Origin: Mycolicibacterium arabiense
GTDB lineage: Bacteria; Actinomycetota; Actinomycetes; Mycobacteriales; Mycobacteriaceae
Length of the DNA: 64,000 nt
Reading direction: 5' to 3'
NCBI RefSeq assembly: GCF_010731815.2
Contig: NZ_AP022592.1
Span: 186,001 to 250,000, forward strand
Each line of letters opens with the position of its first letter. The first letter of the stretch is position 1. The notes under the pieces were generated by a model. The model was not told where the DNA came from, did no database searches, and saw only the letters and a list, made by a program, of their open reading frames with translations. Made by a program: the position numbers and the translations under genes. This document shows, piece after piece, positions 55,307-64,000 of this stretch.

Positions 55307-56674
55307 ATGAGCGCAGACATGCTGGCGGACCTGAACGCCGAATTGCCCGACGGCACCGTTGTCACCGACCCGGACATCGTCGCCTCCTACCGGCAGGACC
55401 GTGCCGCCGACCCGAACGCCGGGACGGCGGTCGCGGTGGTGCGGCCGCGCCGCACCGAGGAGGTGCAGACCGTCATGCGATGGGCCACCGCGCACCGGGT
55501 GCCGGTGGTGCCCCGTGGAGCGGGCACCGGATTGTCCGGCGGCGCGACGGCTCTCGACGGCGGCATCGTGCTGTCGACCGAGCGCATGCGCGACATCACC
55601 GTCGACCCCGTGACCCGCACCGCCGTCGCCCAGCCGGGCCTGCTCAACGCCGAGGTCAAGAAGGCCGTAGGCGAGTACGGACTCTGGTATCCCCCCGACC
55701 CGTCGTCGTTCGAGATCTGCAGCATCGGCGGCAACATCGCGACCAACGCCGGCGGCCTGTGCTGCGTTAAGTACGGCGTGACCACCGATTACGTGCTGGG
55801 GCTGCAGGTCGTGCTCGCCGACGGCACGGCGGTGCGGCTCGGCGGACCGAGACTGAAAGACGCCGCGGGCCTGAGCCTGACGAAGCTCTTCGTCGGCAGC
55901 GAGGGCACGCTCGGCATCGTCACCGAGGTGACGTTGAAACTCCTTCCCGCGCAGCCTCGGGGGTGCACCGTCGTCGCGTCGTTCGACGACGTGGACGCCG
56001 CCGCCAACGCGGTCGTCACCATCACGGGCAAGATCCGGCCCTCGATGCTGGAGTTCATGGACAAGGTGGCAATCAACGCGGTCGAGGACAAGCTGAAGAT
56101 GGGCCTGGACCGCAACGCGGCCGCGATGATGGTCGCCGCCTCCGACGACCGGGGTCCGGCAGGCGCGGAGGACGCCGATTTCATGGCGAAGGTGTTCACC
56201 GAAGCCGGTGCTACGGAGGTGTTCTCGACCGACGACCCGGACGAGGGTGAGGCCTTCGTGGCCGCTCGCCGCTTCGCGATTCCCGCGGTCGAGACGAAGG
56301 GTTCACTGCTCCTCGAGGACGTGGGGGTGCCGCTTCCCGCGTTGGCGCACCTGGTGTCCGGCGTCGAGAAGATCGCCGAGCGACACTCCCTGATGATCTC
56401 GGTGATCGCGCACGCGGGCGACGGAAACACCCATCCGCTCATCGTCTTCGACCCGTCCGACACCGGCGAGGCGGAGCGCGCGCAGGTCGCGTTCGGCGAG
56501 ATCATGGACCTGGCAGTCGGACTCGGCGGCACCATCACCGGCGAGCACGGCGTCGGCCGCTTGAAGCGACCGTGGCTCGAGGGCTACCTGGGGCCCGAGG
56601 CCATCGAGCTGAACCGGCGGATCAAGCACGCCCTCGATCCCGACGGCATCCTCAACCCCGGCGCGGCGATCTAG
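55307..56674 (+). CDS. FAD-linked oxidase/dehydrogenase (GlcD/D-lactate dehydrogenase type)
   Basis: 455 residues. FAD-binding PCMH domain (VPRGAGTGLSGGATALDGGIVLSTERM, IGGNIATNAGGLCCVKYGVTTDYVLGLQVVLADG) and FAD-oxidase C-terminal domain ending with HAGDGNTHPLIVFDPSD and GTITGEHGVGRLKR, the usual substrate-site histidines. It oxidises a 2-hydroxyacid such as glycolate or D-lactate. A single subunit, without GlcE/GlcF partners nearby. Confidence 0.92.
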   Translation: MSADMLADLNAELPDGTVVTDPDIVASYRQDRAADPNAGTAVAVVRPRRTEEVQTVMRWATAHRVPVVPRGAGTGLSGGATALDGGIVLSTERMRDITVDPVTRTAVAQPGLLNAEVKKAVGEYGLWYPPDPSSFEICSIGGNIATNAGGLCCVKYGVTTDYVLGLQVVLADGTAVRLGGPRLKDAAGLSLTKLFVGSEGTLGIVTEVTLKLLPAQPRGCTVVASFDDVDAAANAVVTITGKIRPSMLEFMDKVAINAVEDKLKMGLDRNAAAMMVAASDDRGPAGAEDADFMAKVFTEAGATEVFSTDDPDEGEAFVAARRFAIPAVETKGSLLLEDVGVPLPALAHLVSGVEKIAERHSLMISVIAHAGDGNTHPLIVFDPSDTGEAERAQVAFGEIMDLAVGLGGTITGEHGVGRLKRPWLEGYLGPEAIELNRRIKHALDPDGILNPGAAI

Positions 56675-56801
56675 TTCAACGCGGCCCGTGACGGCCGGAG
56701 GGTGTGGGCGACGCCATTCGCAACGGGTCGCTCAACCCACAATCAAGATCGAAGCCGGGTTGCGGGTATCGGCGGAGGTGTCCCGGCACTAAGGTTCTTC
56801 C

Positions 56802-57641
56802 ATGGGTTCTTCCACGGGTCCTTCAGCCGCCCAGAACCACCTTCGCGTGGAAAGTCTGCACCGCTACCCGGTCAAATCGATGCTCGGCGAGAGCGTCGAC
56901 GTTCTGTTCGTCGACGACCAGGGCGCCGAAGGCGATCGCCGCTTGGCGCTGATCGACGCGACCACCGGCCGGGTGGCCAGCGCCAAGCAGGCCCGACTGT
57001 GGCGCGACCTGCTCAAGTGCAGCGCGACGATCGAGGGCGACCGGGTGCACATCCGACTGCCCGACGGCACCACGGCAGTGGCCGACCAGGACGGTATCGA
57101 CGAGATACTCTCCCGGCTGCTCGCGAGGCCGGTCCGCTTGCTGGACAGCCGCCCCGACGGAGCCACGCTCGAACGCGCCGACCCGGATCAGGTCCTGGAA
57201 CGCGGACTCGACGCCGAGGTCGACGCGCCCCTTCTGGAGTTGGCCCAGGCGACTCCGGGGGACTCCTTCGTCGACCTTGCGCCCCTGCACGCGATCACCA
57301 CCGCGACCCTCGCGCAGATCGGCACCGAGGCGCAGCGATACCGGCCGAACCTCGTGATCACGACACCGCCCGGTTACCCCGCCTACGCGGAGAACGAGTG
57401 GACGGGACGCACGCTGATGGTGGGCGGCGTGCAAGTCACCGCGCTGGGTCCCACACCTCGCTGCGTCATTCCGACGCTGGAGCACGGCCGACTTGCTCGG
57501 GCCCCGCACGCGCTGCGCACCCCGGTGACGGAGAATCGCGTGCAGGCCTTCGATTTCGGCGTGTTGCCCTGCGCTGGAACCTATTTAGCGGTGAAAGTCG
57601 AGGGCGCCATCCGCACCGGCGAGCAGGTATCGCTCGGTTGA
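56802..57641 (+). CDS. MOSC-domain protein
   Basis: 279 residues. N-terminal MOSC beta barrel (LRVESLHRYPVKSMLGESVDVLFVDDQG, DRRLALIDATTGRVASAKQARLW), then the MOSC domain with PRCVIPTLEHG, where the Cys is the presumed molybdenum-cofactor sulfur ligand. Related to YcbX/mARC-type N-hydroxylated-compound reductases. ATG start at 56802. It stands alone, after the FAD-linked oxidase. Confidence 0.88.
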   Translation: MGSSTGPSAAQNHLRVESLHRYPVKSMLGESVDVLFVDDQGAEGDRRLALIDATTGRVASAKQARLWRDLLKCSATIEGDRVHIRLPDGTTAVADQDGIDEILSRLLARPVRLLDSRPDGATLERADPDQVLERGLDAEVDAPLLELAQATPGDSFVDLAPLHAITTATLAQIGTEAQRYRPNLVITTPPGYPAYAENEWTGRTLMVGGVQVTALGPTPRCVIPTLEHGRLARAPHALRTPVTENRVQAFDFGVLPCAGTYLAVKVEGAIRTGEQVSLG

Positions 57642-57773
57642 CGCTGTCCGAATCCGAAGACACGAACGGGCAGCCCTACCCGGATGAACTCGTTCACGGA
57701 CGATGCGACGAGCGTTTCGGCGCCGTCTGCACCGCACCGGGCGTCCTCGATTCGGACCCGTTCTCCTTCGCCG

Positions 57774-59117
57774 TCACTCGGCGGCCGGGGCGCTGACGGC
57801 CGCGCCTGCCGGTTTCTGGAACGAGGTCACGTAGTCCACCGCGGCGACCAACAGCACGGTGGCCGGTTCGACCGAACCCATGGCGTGGCTGAGTGTCGCA
57901 CCGCCCTGGTGCGCCGTCAGCAGGCTGACCGCCAGGTGTCGCACATTCGCCTCGGCGGATAACTCGCCGCGTCGCACCATGGACGTGAGGCCGTCCCGAA
58001 GTCGTTGCAGCCACTCGTCGTAGCCGTCGACCAGCGCGTCGACGAGAGCGCCGTCGGAGTCCAGGAGCTCGGCGGCAAGAGAGCCGTAGGGGCATCCGCC
58101 GGCCAGGTACACCGTTCGGGCTTCTCCGATACAGTCGTCGCGCCAGGCGCGCAGGTCGTGCATCGTGGCCAGCGCCCCGAATTCCACGCGGCTCAAGCAA
58201 TCCTGCACTCCTGCGCTGCGCACCGCGATGACCTGCAATGCCAGATCTCGTTTGTCGACGAAGTAGTGGGACAGTTGGGATCCGCTGACGCCGACGCTCT
58301 TACGTACATCGTCGAGGCTGGTATTGCGGACACCGCGCTCGAACATCAGCTCGGCGGCGCCTTCGACGATGCGCCCCCGCGTCGCCAGACCCTTGCGGGT
58401 GAGTCGCGGCTCCGCCGGATGAGCTCGTGCCGCTCGCGGTCCTCGCGGTTCCCACGGTTGGCGGAATCTCCCTGGTGCGCGTTCAGTTGGGTCGCTGGCG
58501 AACATACGCAGGTAATTGACGATGAACCGCAGCGTGCTCGCCAACGGCCAGGCCCGGCGGTGGGTGAAGCTCACCAGGCACCCGCCCTGGTGCGCGGCGA
58601 CCACGACCAGCGCTAGCCGGCTGGGATCGGCGGTTGATACCAGAACACCTTCGGCCTTCATGCGGCTGAGCCGATCTTCGAAGAACTGCACCCACCGCCG
58701 GTATCCTCGGGCCACGGCCGCACGGGTGCTGTCATCCGACTTCGCGAGTTGACCCGCTAACCCGTGATAGGTGGGACGTCCGCAATAGCCGAACCTCCGC
58801 AGGGATCGCACGTTGACCTCGACCCAGTTCTCCCATTCCTCCCACGTTTCGAGGTTTCCCAGACTCGGCGTCTCGTGAATGCTCATGACCAGGTTCATCT
58901 GACGGTCGAGGACAGCTCGAATCAACGACTGCTTGCCGTCGAAGTAGTGGGTGAGCTGCGACCCACTCACTTCGGCGCGAAGACGCACTTTGTCCAGACT
59001 CAGCCCCACTAGACCGTCAGCGAGGATGATCTCGGCGGCGCACGTCAGGATTCGCTCACGGGTGGCCACCCCCTTCAAGGTCAAACCATCTGTCCGAGTG
59101 GGTTGTTCGGCGGTCAT
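57774..59117 (-). CDS. Tandem TetR-type regulator (two complete TetR units)
   Basis: 447 residues from the ATG at 59117, about twice a normal TetR protein. The first helix-turn-helix is VGLSLDKVRLRAEVSGSQLTHYFDGKQSLIRAVL (about 40-75), followed by a ligand domain. A second full unit begins near 240, with TSLDDVRKSVGVSGSQLSHYFVDKRDLAL and its own ligand domain (GCPYGSLAAELLDSDGALVDALVDGYDEWLQRL). The recognition helices (VSGSQLTHYF and VSGSQLSHYF) are nearly identical, so the two halves should read similar half-sites. It probably acts as a covalent dimer. Confidence 0.9.
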   Translation of the reverse strand: MTAEQPTRTDGLTLKGVATRERILTCAAEIILADGLVGLSLDKVRLRAEVSGSQLTHYFDGKQSLIRAVLDRQMNLVMSIHETPSLGNLETWEEWENWVEVNVRSLRRFGYCGRPTYHGLAGQLAKSDDSTRAAVARGYRRWVQFFEDRLSRMKAEGVLVSTADPSRLALVVVAAHQGGCLVSFTHRRAWPLASTLRFIVNYLRMFASDPTERAPGRFRQPWEPRGPRAARAHPAEPRLTRKGLATRGRIVEGAAELMFERGVRNTSLDDVRKSVGVSGSQLSHYFVDKRDLALQVIAVRSAGVQDCLSRVEFGALATMHDLRAWRDDCIGEARTVYLAGGCPYGSLAAELLDSDGALVDALVDGYDEWLQRLRDGLTSMVRRGELSAEANVRHLAVSLLTAHQGGATLSHAMGSVEPATVLLVAAVDYVTSFQKPAGAAVSAPAAE

Positions 59118-59578
59118 CTCGATGCGACGCCGATGCCGCGAGGGACGGCGCCGGCGGCGTCCGCCTCGGCGCCCCATGCACGCAGCGCCCGTCTCGCCCG
59201 ATTCATCATCCCTCCTGGACGTGTACGCGGATCCGTGTCGCCGATACGAGTGGGGTCATATACCCATTCTTCTAGCTGGGCGACACCGGATAGTTTAGTA
59301 CCGACAGGGACGTGCGTTCACGGAAGTCGATCGTGTTCACCGTCGGGTGAATGACGCATGAGACACGTGGTTATCGGCCGCCATGCATGCTGCACCCCCG
59401 CGCTCGCAGACGCCCAATCGAGCCCGGGTTCGACAGTGGTTCGACCCGAGCAATGGGTTGGATTGCCCCATTCACAGAGGAGAGTCGACGGTAGCGCTCG
59501 ACGGCTCGGCGACGCGGGAGGACAAGCGAGCATCGGACACCCGAACCGGGTGTCCGATGCTCGTGCCGCGTTGCGGCG
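59118..59578. other. Intergenic, TetR-side promoter region and terminator
   Basis: About 460 bases. The right end holds the strong terminator hairpin of the small secreted gene (listed separately). The left end must hold the promoter of the tandem TetR. No coding sequence with a plausible start was found. Confidence 0.45.
59527..59563 (-). terminator. Terminator hairpin of the small secreted gene
   Basis: 17-bp perfect stem (arm CGAGCATCGGACACCCG) with a 3-base loop (AAC), 16 bases beyond the stop of the minus-strand gene at 59579. There is no T-run, as is common in actinobacteria. Confidence 0.8.
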
Positions 59579-59740
59579 TCAGTGATGAACGGTCGTGTCC
59601 ACGTGCGGTACGTACACGTTCGGCTGAGTGATGATGACCCAGCCGTGGTGTCCGATGTCGGCCTGAGCGGGCCCTGCAAAACCCAGCAGCCCGGCGGTCA
59701 GGGCACCGGCAACCATGGACGCGATCCCGAACTTCTTCAT
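59579..59740 (-). CDS. Small secreted protein (unassigned)
   Basis: 53 residues from the ATG at 59740 (MKKFGIASM). An in-frame upstream reading to 59788 has no ribosome binding site. Signal peptide MKKFGIASMVAGALTAGLLG with cleavage near AQA-DI leaves a mature peptide of about 25 residues rich in His, Val and Tyr (DIGHHGWVIITQPNVYV). A small mycobacterial exported protein of unknown function. A strong terminator follows. Confidence 0.75.
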   Translation of the reverse strand: MKKFGIASMVAGALTAGLLGFAGPAQADIGHHGWVIITQPNVYVPHVDTTVHH

Positions 59741-60154
59741 GGGGACTTCTTCAACTCGTGTGTTCAGTTGTGCTGGCGGAACCGGCAACCGTGGTGGCCG
59801 ACTCTCAATCGGTGGGAAGGCGATCCGTTCGGATCTACTAATGGTAGCAGCACACCTTTAGCATTAATTCCAACGCGGTGACTTCCCGATTCACAGCGCT
59901 GACATGCTGCGTGGTTGGCGTGCACCCTCGACTGCAGCACCGCCTGGAGGTGCATCCGCACCGAATGCGCACTTCAGAGGTCGATTACCGCGACGATCAC
60001 GGCGGTAAATCAACCATCCGGGCGACGAAGGCCCGCCCTCAGCGGCGATCGATGATGGGCGCAACATCCCTAACGGTCACAAACTGGCGTATCGTTACTA
60101 ACAGTTCCATCACCAAGTCAGCCCGGCTGCTCCGAGACCACGTCTGGAGGGACG
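59741..60154. other. Intergenic, divergent
   Basis: About 410 bases between the small secreted gene and the CGNR gene. GGAGGG (60146-60151) is the ribosome binding site of the rightward gene. I see no other feature and no supported small gene. Confidence 0.45.
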
Positions 60155-60766
60155 ATGTCACCAACCTCAACGAGCTCGCATTCGTCCGAACCGCTGCCCA
60201 TCCTGTTGGCGAACACCGTCTCCATCGCCCGCGGCCGTGTCGAAGACGCCTTGGCCGACCCGTCGAAGGTGAACGGGTGGGTGGGTACGACCGGCGAGCA
60301 GTTCGCGCTGTTCCCGCCACCGTCGAGCACCGAGCACATCGACGAGTCCGACGCCGTGCGCCTCGTGTCCCTACGCGACGCCGTGCGGCGGCTGGCCGCG
60401 GAGAAGACCAGGGACCCCCGGACGCTCGGGCAGTCGCCCGTCACCGATGTGGCCACGGCGACGTCGATCCTCAACGCGAGCGCCGCGCTCGGCTCGGTGT
60501 GGCCGGAGTTGCAGTGGCACGGTCCTGAGGCCTTTCGCCGCGACGTGTGGGCCGACGGAACGTACGTCGATGCGCTCACCACGATCATCGCGCGTCAGAC
60601 GATGGAGTTGATGACGAGCCCACAGTGGGATCGGCTCCGGCCCTGCCTTGCTCCCGGTTGCGCGTACTTCTTCGTCAAAGACCATCTGCGGCGCCAATGG
60701 TGCGCGGCGGCCTGCGGCAACCGCGCGCGCGTCGCCCGTCATGCGCAACGACACAGCACGGACTGA
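60155..60766 (+). CDS. CGNR zinc-finger (ABATE-type) putative regulator
   Basis: 203 residues. An N-terminal helical ABATE-like domain (LLANTVSIARGRVEDALADP, SDAVRLVSLRDAVRRLAAE) and a C-terminal CGNR zinc finger (LRPCLAPGCAYFFVKDHLRRQWCAAACGNRARVARH), with four Cys as zinc ligands. Such proteins are putative stress-related transcription regulators. Good ribosome binding site. Its 3' end is 4 bases from the convergent synthetase-like gene. Confidence 0.88.
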   Translation: MSPTSTSSHSSEPLPILLANTVSIARGRVEDALADPSKVNGWVGTTGEQFALFPPPSSTEHIDESDAVRLVSLRDAVRRLAAEKTRDPRTLGQSPVTDVATATSILNASAALGSVWPELQWHGPEAFRRDVWADGTYVDALTTIIARQTMELMTSPQWDRLRPCLAPGCAYFFVKDHLRRQWCAAACGNRARVARHAQRHSTD

Positions 60767-60770
60767 GCGG

Positions 60771-62432
60771 CTACCGCCCCGTCGCGGCCATCACGTCGTC
60801 GCCGTTGCCGAGCACCCAGATGCCGTCGTCCTCGTCGTAGAACGCGTCATCGCCGGTGAAGTACCAACTGCGGCCGGCGAATCGGGACCAGTAGGCCTCG
60901 ACGAAGCGCTCGTCGTCGCACCAGATACCGCGGGGCATGGCCGGCCACGGCCGGTCCAGGACCAGACTGCCGCGCTCGCCCGGTGCCACCAGATCCGTCT
61001 GCCGGTCGACGATGTGAGCGCTGATGCCGGGAAGCGGCTCGACCGGAGAGCCCGGTTTGGCCGAGTTCAGGCCCGGCAGCGGTGCGATCACGATCGCTCC
61101 CGTCTCTGGCTGCCACCACGTGTCCACCACAGGACAGCGGTCCCTACCGATCACCTCGCGGTACCAGCGCGACGCCGCAGGGTCACCGTGCTCAGTCATC
61201 GTCGCGAGCAGCCTCAGCGACGAGAGGTCGTGAGCATCGGGCACGTCACGCCCCCACGACATGAACCTGCGGATGACACTCGGTGCGACGTAGTAGACCG
61301 TCACGCCGTAGTCCTCGATGATCTGGAAGTGTCGGTGCTCGCTGGGGAACCCCGCCGCACCCTCGTACAGCACCGTGGTCGCTCCAGCGGACAGCGGGCC
61401 GTACACCTGATACGTGTGCCCTGCAATGGATCCGAGGTCGGCACCACACCAGAAGACGTCCTCCCCCTCCTTGTGGTCGAAGACGTAGTGGAAGGTGTAG
61501 CGGGCTTGCGCCAAGTACCCGCCAGAGGAGTGCAGGATGCCCTCGGGTCGCCCCGCTGCGCACCCGGCGTAGAGCACGAACAGCGGATGTTCGGCGTCGA
61601 ACGACGGGGCGGCGTGGCGGTCCGGGGCGGTCTCGACGGTGTCGTACCACCACACGTCGCGCCGGTCGACCCAGCTGCCTGCGACGTCGTGTTCGGTACG
61701 ACGAACCACGACAACGGTTTCCACCGTCTCGCAGCCACCTGCGGCGAGAGCGTGGTCGACCGCACACTTCAGCGGTACCGACTTCCCCCGGACGTAGTGC
61801 CCATCCGAGGTGATCACCACCTTCGCCCCGACGTCTCGGATCCTCGACCCCAGTGCCGTCGCGGACAGGTCGGTGGACAGGAACACGTGCAGCACGCCGA
61901 TCCTCGCACAGGCCAGCATCGCGAAGACGGCTTCGGGAACCGTCGGCATGACGAGCACAACCCGGTCGCCGGCCGCCAGGCCGAGTTCGGTCAGGTAATT
62001 GGCGACTTTCGCGACCTCACTCAGCAGGTCGCCGTAGGTGATGTCACGGGCGTCGCCGGGCTCCCCCACCCAGTGGATCGCGACCCGATCCCCCTTGCCC
62101 GCATCGACGTGTCGATCGACGCAGTTCACCGAGACGTTGACGGTGCCCCCCACGAACCACCGCGCGAACGGTGCGTTCGACCAGTCGAGCACCTCGCTGA
62201 AGTCGCTGTCCCACAACAGTTCGCGTGCCTGTTCGGCCCAGAACTCGAGACGATCGTCGTTGGCCCGATCGCTCAGCTCCCGACCGGCGTTCGCCTGCGC
62301 GGCGAACAGGGCCGACGGCGGGTAGGAGGTTGTCTCGGGCTCGATGAGGGTGACGTCGGCCCGCCCAACCACGTCCACGACGGACCGGTCGACTTCGTAT
62401 CCGGCGAGGGCATCCTCGAACAAGTTCGTCAC
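60771..62432 (-). CDS. Acetoacetyl/acetyl-CoA synthetase-like protein, degenerate and C-terminally short
   Basis: 553 residues from the GTG at 62432 (AAGGTGG upstream). Clear ANL-superfamily N-terminal domain (FARWFVGGTVNVSVNCVDRHVD, ALFVLYAGC region, DTWWQPETGAI, WYFTGDDAFYDEDDGIWVLGNGDD). The P-loop motif normally YTSGTTGKPKG is LYAGCAAGRPEG, with the Thr/Ser-Gly-Lys residues changed. The protein ends at ATGR, just where the C-terminal subdomain with the adenylation lysine should begin, so about 100 residues are missing. Probably not an active synthetase. A role as a regulatory homologue or decaying gene is inference. Convergent with the CGNR gene. Confidence 0.82.
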   Translation of the reverse strand: MTNLFEDALAGYEVDRSVVDVVGRADVTLIEPETTSYPPSALFAAQANAGRELSDRANDDRLEFWAEQARELLWDSDFSEVLDWSNAPFARWFVGGTVNVSVNCVDRHVDAGKGDRVAIHWVGEPGDARDITYGDLLSEVAKVANYLTELGLAAGDRVVLVMPTVPEAVFAMLACARIGVLHVFLSTDLSATALGSRIRDVGAKVVITSDGHYVRGKSVPLKCAVDHALAAGGCETVETVVVVRRTEHDVAGSWVDRRDVWWYDTVETAPDRHAAPSFDAEHPLFVLYAGCAAGRPEGILHSSGGYLAQARYTFHYVFDHKEGEDVFWCGADLGSIAGHTYQVYGPLSAGATTVLYEGAAGFPSEHRHFQIIEDYGVTVYYVAPSVIRRFMSWGRDVPDAHDLSSLRLLATMTEHGDPAASRWYREVIGRDRCPVVDTWWQPETGAIVIAPLPGLNSAKPGSPVEPLPGISAHIVDRQTDLVAPGERGSLVLDRPWPAMPRGIWCDDERFVEAYWSRFAGRSWYFTGDDAFYDEDDGIWVLGNGDDVMAATGR

Positions 62433-63032
62433 CCCGCGTCCACCTTCCCCGGCTCCCCTGTCAAGGAACATCCGCTACGGCACAGGCCACCTCGATGTGC
62501 TTACCAGGCTCGCAGTGCCCGACCGCCGGGTCCATTGCACGGCGGGTAATCTTTTGCCTTGCGAAGGGTTACGGATAGTTATTGACGCTCGTCGCGCTCA
62601 CAGCCAGGCCCCGGGCACTGGCTTTAACCCGGCAGGACCTTGAGCCTCGCCCGCCGGGCTATGGCGCCACCTCCTCTCGAGTGCCAACGTCGGAAGCTGC
62701 CATGTCTTGTCCGAACGAGCAGGAGGCGACGTCGTGATGACCGATCCTGCTGAAGGACGCTCAACAAACTCAGGGGGTACGGTTCCCGGCAGAACTCACT
62801 GAGCCGTCACGTTGACCGAAGCGCTCTCCAGGGCGACCCGACGGCGTCACCCGCACTGAATCGAGCCTGCGCGCTCACTGCTACATCGCCAGCCCGGTGT
62901 GGCATAGTGGGTTCGTGCACCCATATGTGTGGGGCGACGACGTGACGGTGCGATCATCCCGCCAGGTCGAGGTGCATCTAGCGCGGGAGGTGAGTTGGTG
63001 ACCACGGGCCGGCATCGGTGCGCGATTAATGG
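62433..63032. other. Intergenic, divergent, 600 bases
   Basis: Between the synthetase-like gene and the partial ATPase regulator. Several small readings exist on both strands but none has both a plausible start and typical composition. GGGAGGTGAGTTGGTG near 62985-63000 resembles a ribosome binding site plus start, but the frame it opens is not that of the regulator. Nothing further is supported. Confidence 0.4.
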
Positions 63033-64000
63033 ATGGTGTCACCCACTCGCGGTGCAATCGGTCTGGTCGCCAGAGCGCCGCGGTCCACGGCCACGACGAG
63101 CAGCACAACGCTGAACGCCGACTCGACGCGGGATGCCTTGGACGGAGGACGCGCTGCGCCCATCCGTGGGCGCAGTGCGGAGCTGGCCGTCCTCGACGAG
63201 GCGATCTCCGCCGTTGCGAGCGGCCACGGCAGCGTGCTCGTGCTGGAAGGCCCTCCTGGCATAGGGAAGAGTCGCCTGCTCGCCGAGGCGTGTCAGCGAG
63301 CCGGGAACCGAGGGGTCCGGGCTCTACACGCTCAGGGCTTCGAGTATCAGCAATCGGCGCCCTTCTACGCGTTGTTCGCGGCGACGTTGCACGCCGACCC
63401 GCCGGTGGGCGATGCCGAGTCGTTGCGGCGATCCGGGGACGTGACCGACCTGCGTTACTGGGTCGTCCACGACCTGCGCGCCGCCATTCACGCGGCCGCC
63501 GCGAGCCAACCCCTGATGATCGTTCTCGACGACATCCACTGGGCGGACAACGCCACTCTGCTGGCATTGCGCTCGCTGGCGGTGGGAGACCAGGCACCCG
63601 TGTTGTGGGTCCTGGCGACGCGCACTGGCGCCGGCGGCGCGGCCGCTCGGCAGGCCATGGCCGAATTACGCCGCGCGGGAGCGACCCTCGTGCGGTTGGC
63701 TCCGCTAGCACCCGAGGGCGTCGTCGAGATCGTGCAGGATGCGGTGCGCGCCCGAGCGGATCGCTCGTTGTTGGATCTCGCCGCCATGGCTCACGGCAGC
63801 CCGTTTCTGCTGATCGAGTTGCTGCGAGGACTCGATGAGGAAGGGCGTCTCGACGTCCGAGGTGGACGCGCAGGCGCCGAGGGAGACCAGCTTCCGCGCA
63901 GACTGGCACTCGGCATGGAACAACGCCTCGACGAGCTCGCCCCGGACACCGCCGCCGTCGTTCGTGTCGCCGCGACGCTGCCCGACCACTTCTCCGTCGC
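63033..64000 (+). CDS. AAA ATPase (LuxR/MalT-like) regulator, partial
   Basis: Open to the right edge (322 codons visible) without a stop. A possible ATG at 63033 starts a basic leader. The well-conserved part starts at APIRGRSAELAVLDEAI with Walker A EGPPGIGKSRLLAE and Walker B MIVLDDIHWADN, then PFLLIELLRGL and LELAPDT-like helices. This is the STAND-type ATPase half of large LuxR-family regulators, whose helix-turn-helix would be beyond the window. The start is not certain because no strong ribosome binding site precedes it. Confidence 0.75.
   Translation, partial: MVSPTRGAIGLVARAPRSTATTSSTTLNADSTRDALDGGRAAPIRGRSAELAVLDEAISAVASGHGSVLVLEGPPGIGKSRLLAEACQRAGNRGVRALHAQGFEYQQSAPFYALFAATLHADPPVGDAESLRRSGDVTDLRYWVVHDLRAAIHAAAASQPLMIVLDDIHWADNATLLALRSLAVGDQAPVLWVLATRTGAGGAAARQAMAELRRAGATLVRLAPLAPEGVVEIVQDAVRARADRSLLDLAAMAHGSPFLLIELLRGLDEEGRLDVRGGRAGAEGDQLPRRLALGMEQRLDELAPDTAAVVRVAATLPDHFSV

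Overview
The window comes from a high-GC actinobacterium, most likely a mycobacterium in the broad sense (Mycolicibacterium-like). The evidence is a full ESX (type VII) secretion apparatus, ESX substrates with PE-like and PPE-like domains plus EspG chaperones, a RipA-type cell-wall hydrolase, a probable F420-type (Ddn-like) nitroreductase, and many GTG starts with 4-nt ATGA/GTGA gene overlaps. The genus is inferred, not proven. I saw no rRNA, tRNA, CRISPR array or intact insertion sequence.

Region 1 (1-12560, minus strand) is one giant gene that runs off the left edge, over 4,100 codons if restored. It encodes a polymorphic-toxin-like protein: a hydrophobic helical N-terminal module, long Gly/Ser/Pro-rich linkers, a nearly complete SecA-like motor (ATPase, preprotein-binding insertion, second helicase domain), a large module I do not recognise, a papain-fold-like region without visible catalytic residues, and an OTU-like cysteine peptidase. 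Two single-base frame breaks (near 2338 and 1648) split it. Each is repaired by adding one base to a short C or G run, so sequencing error is as likely as decay.

Region 2 (12.9-23.4 kb, minus strand) starts with a luciferase-like monooxygenase and is then a cluster of ESX substrates and chaperones: a YbaB-like protein, an EspC/EspF-like protein, two EspG-type proteins, a 752-residue Gly/Pro repeat protein, two WXG100 proteins in tandem, a PPE-like and a PE-like protein, and a 462-residue protein with a WXG motif.

Region 3 (23.7-26.9 kb) holds an O-methyltransferase, an exported PAP2 phosphatase and a DUF6924 protein.

Region 4 (27.0-47.3 kb) is the ESX core: EccA, EccB, fused EccC, two different EccD proteins, EccE, the mycosin MycP, two EspI/MinD-like ATPases, two small YbaB/EspL-like proteins and a 34-kDa-antigen-like membrane protein. 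The genes lie in five alternating strand blocks instead of one co-directional run. Two paralogous LysR regulators sit at the two ends, and the first overlaps eccE. A truncated third LysR start lies just outside the second.

Region 5 (47.3-64 kb) is mostly ordinary chromosome: nitroreductase-like and acyl-CoA-dehydrogenase-like flavoproteins, an MTA/SAH nucleosidase-like enzyme, an SDR, a predicted exported beta-carbonic anhydrase, RipA, an ECF sigma factor, TenA, an FAD-linked oxidase, a MOSC protein, a tandem-TetR regulator, a small secreted protein, a CGNR zinc-finger protein, a degenerate acyl-CoA-synthetase-like protein and the start of an ATPase regulator cut by the right edge.

Reading across regions: region 4 would build the ESX channel, region 2 would supply its substrates and chaperones, and the giant protein next to the substrates is the natural candidate large effector. 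That last link is inference from position and domain style.
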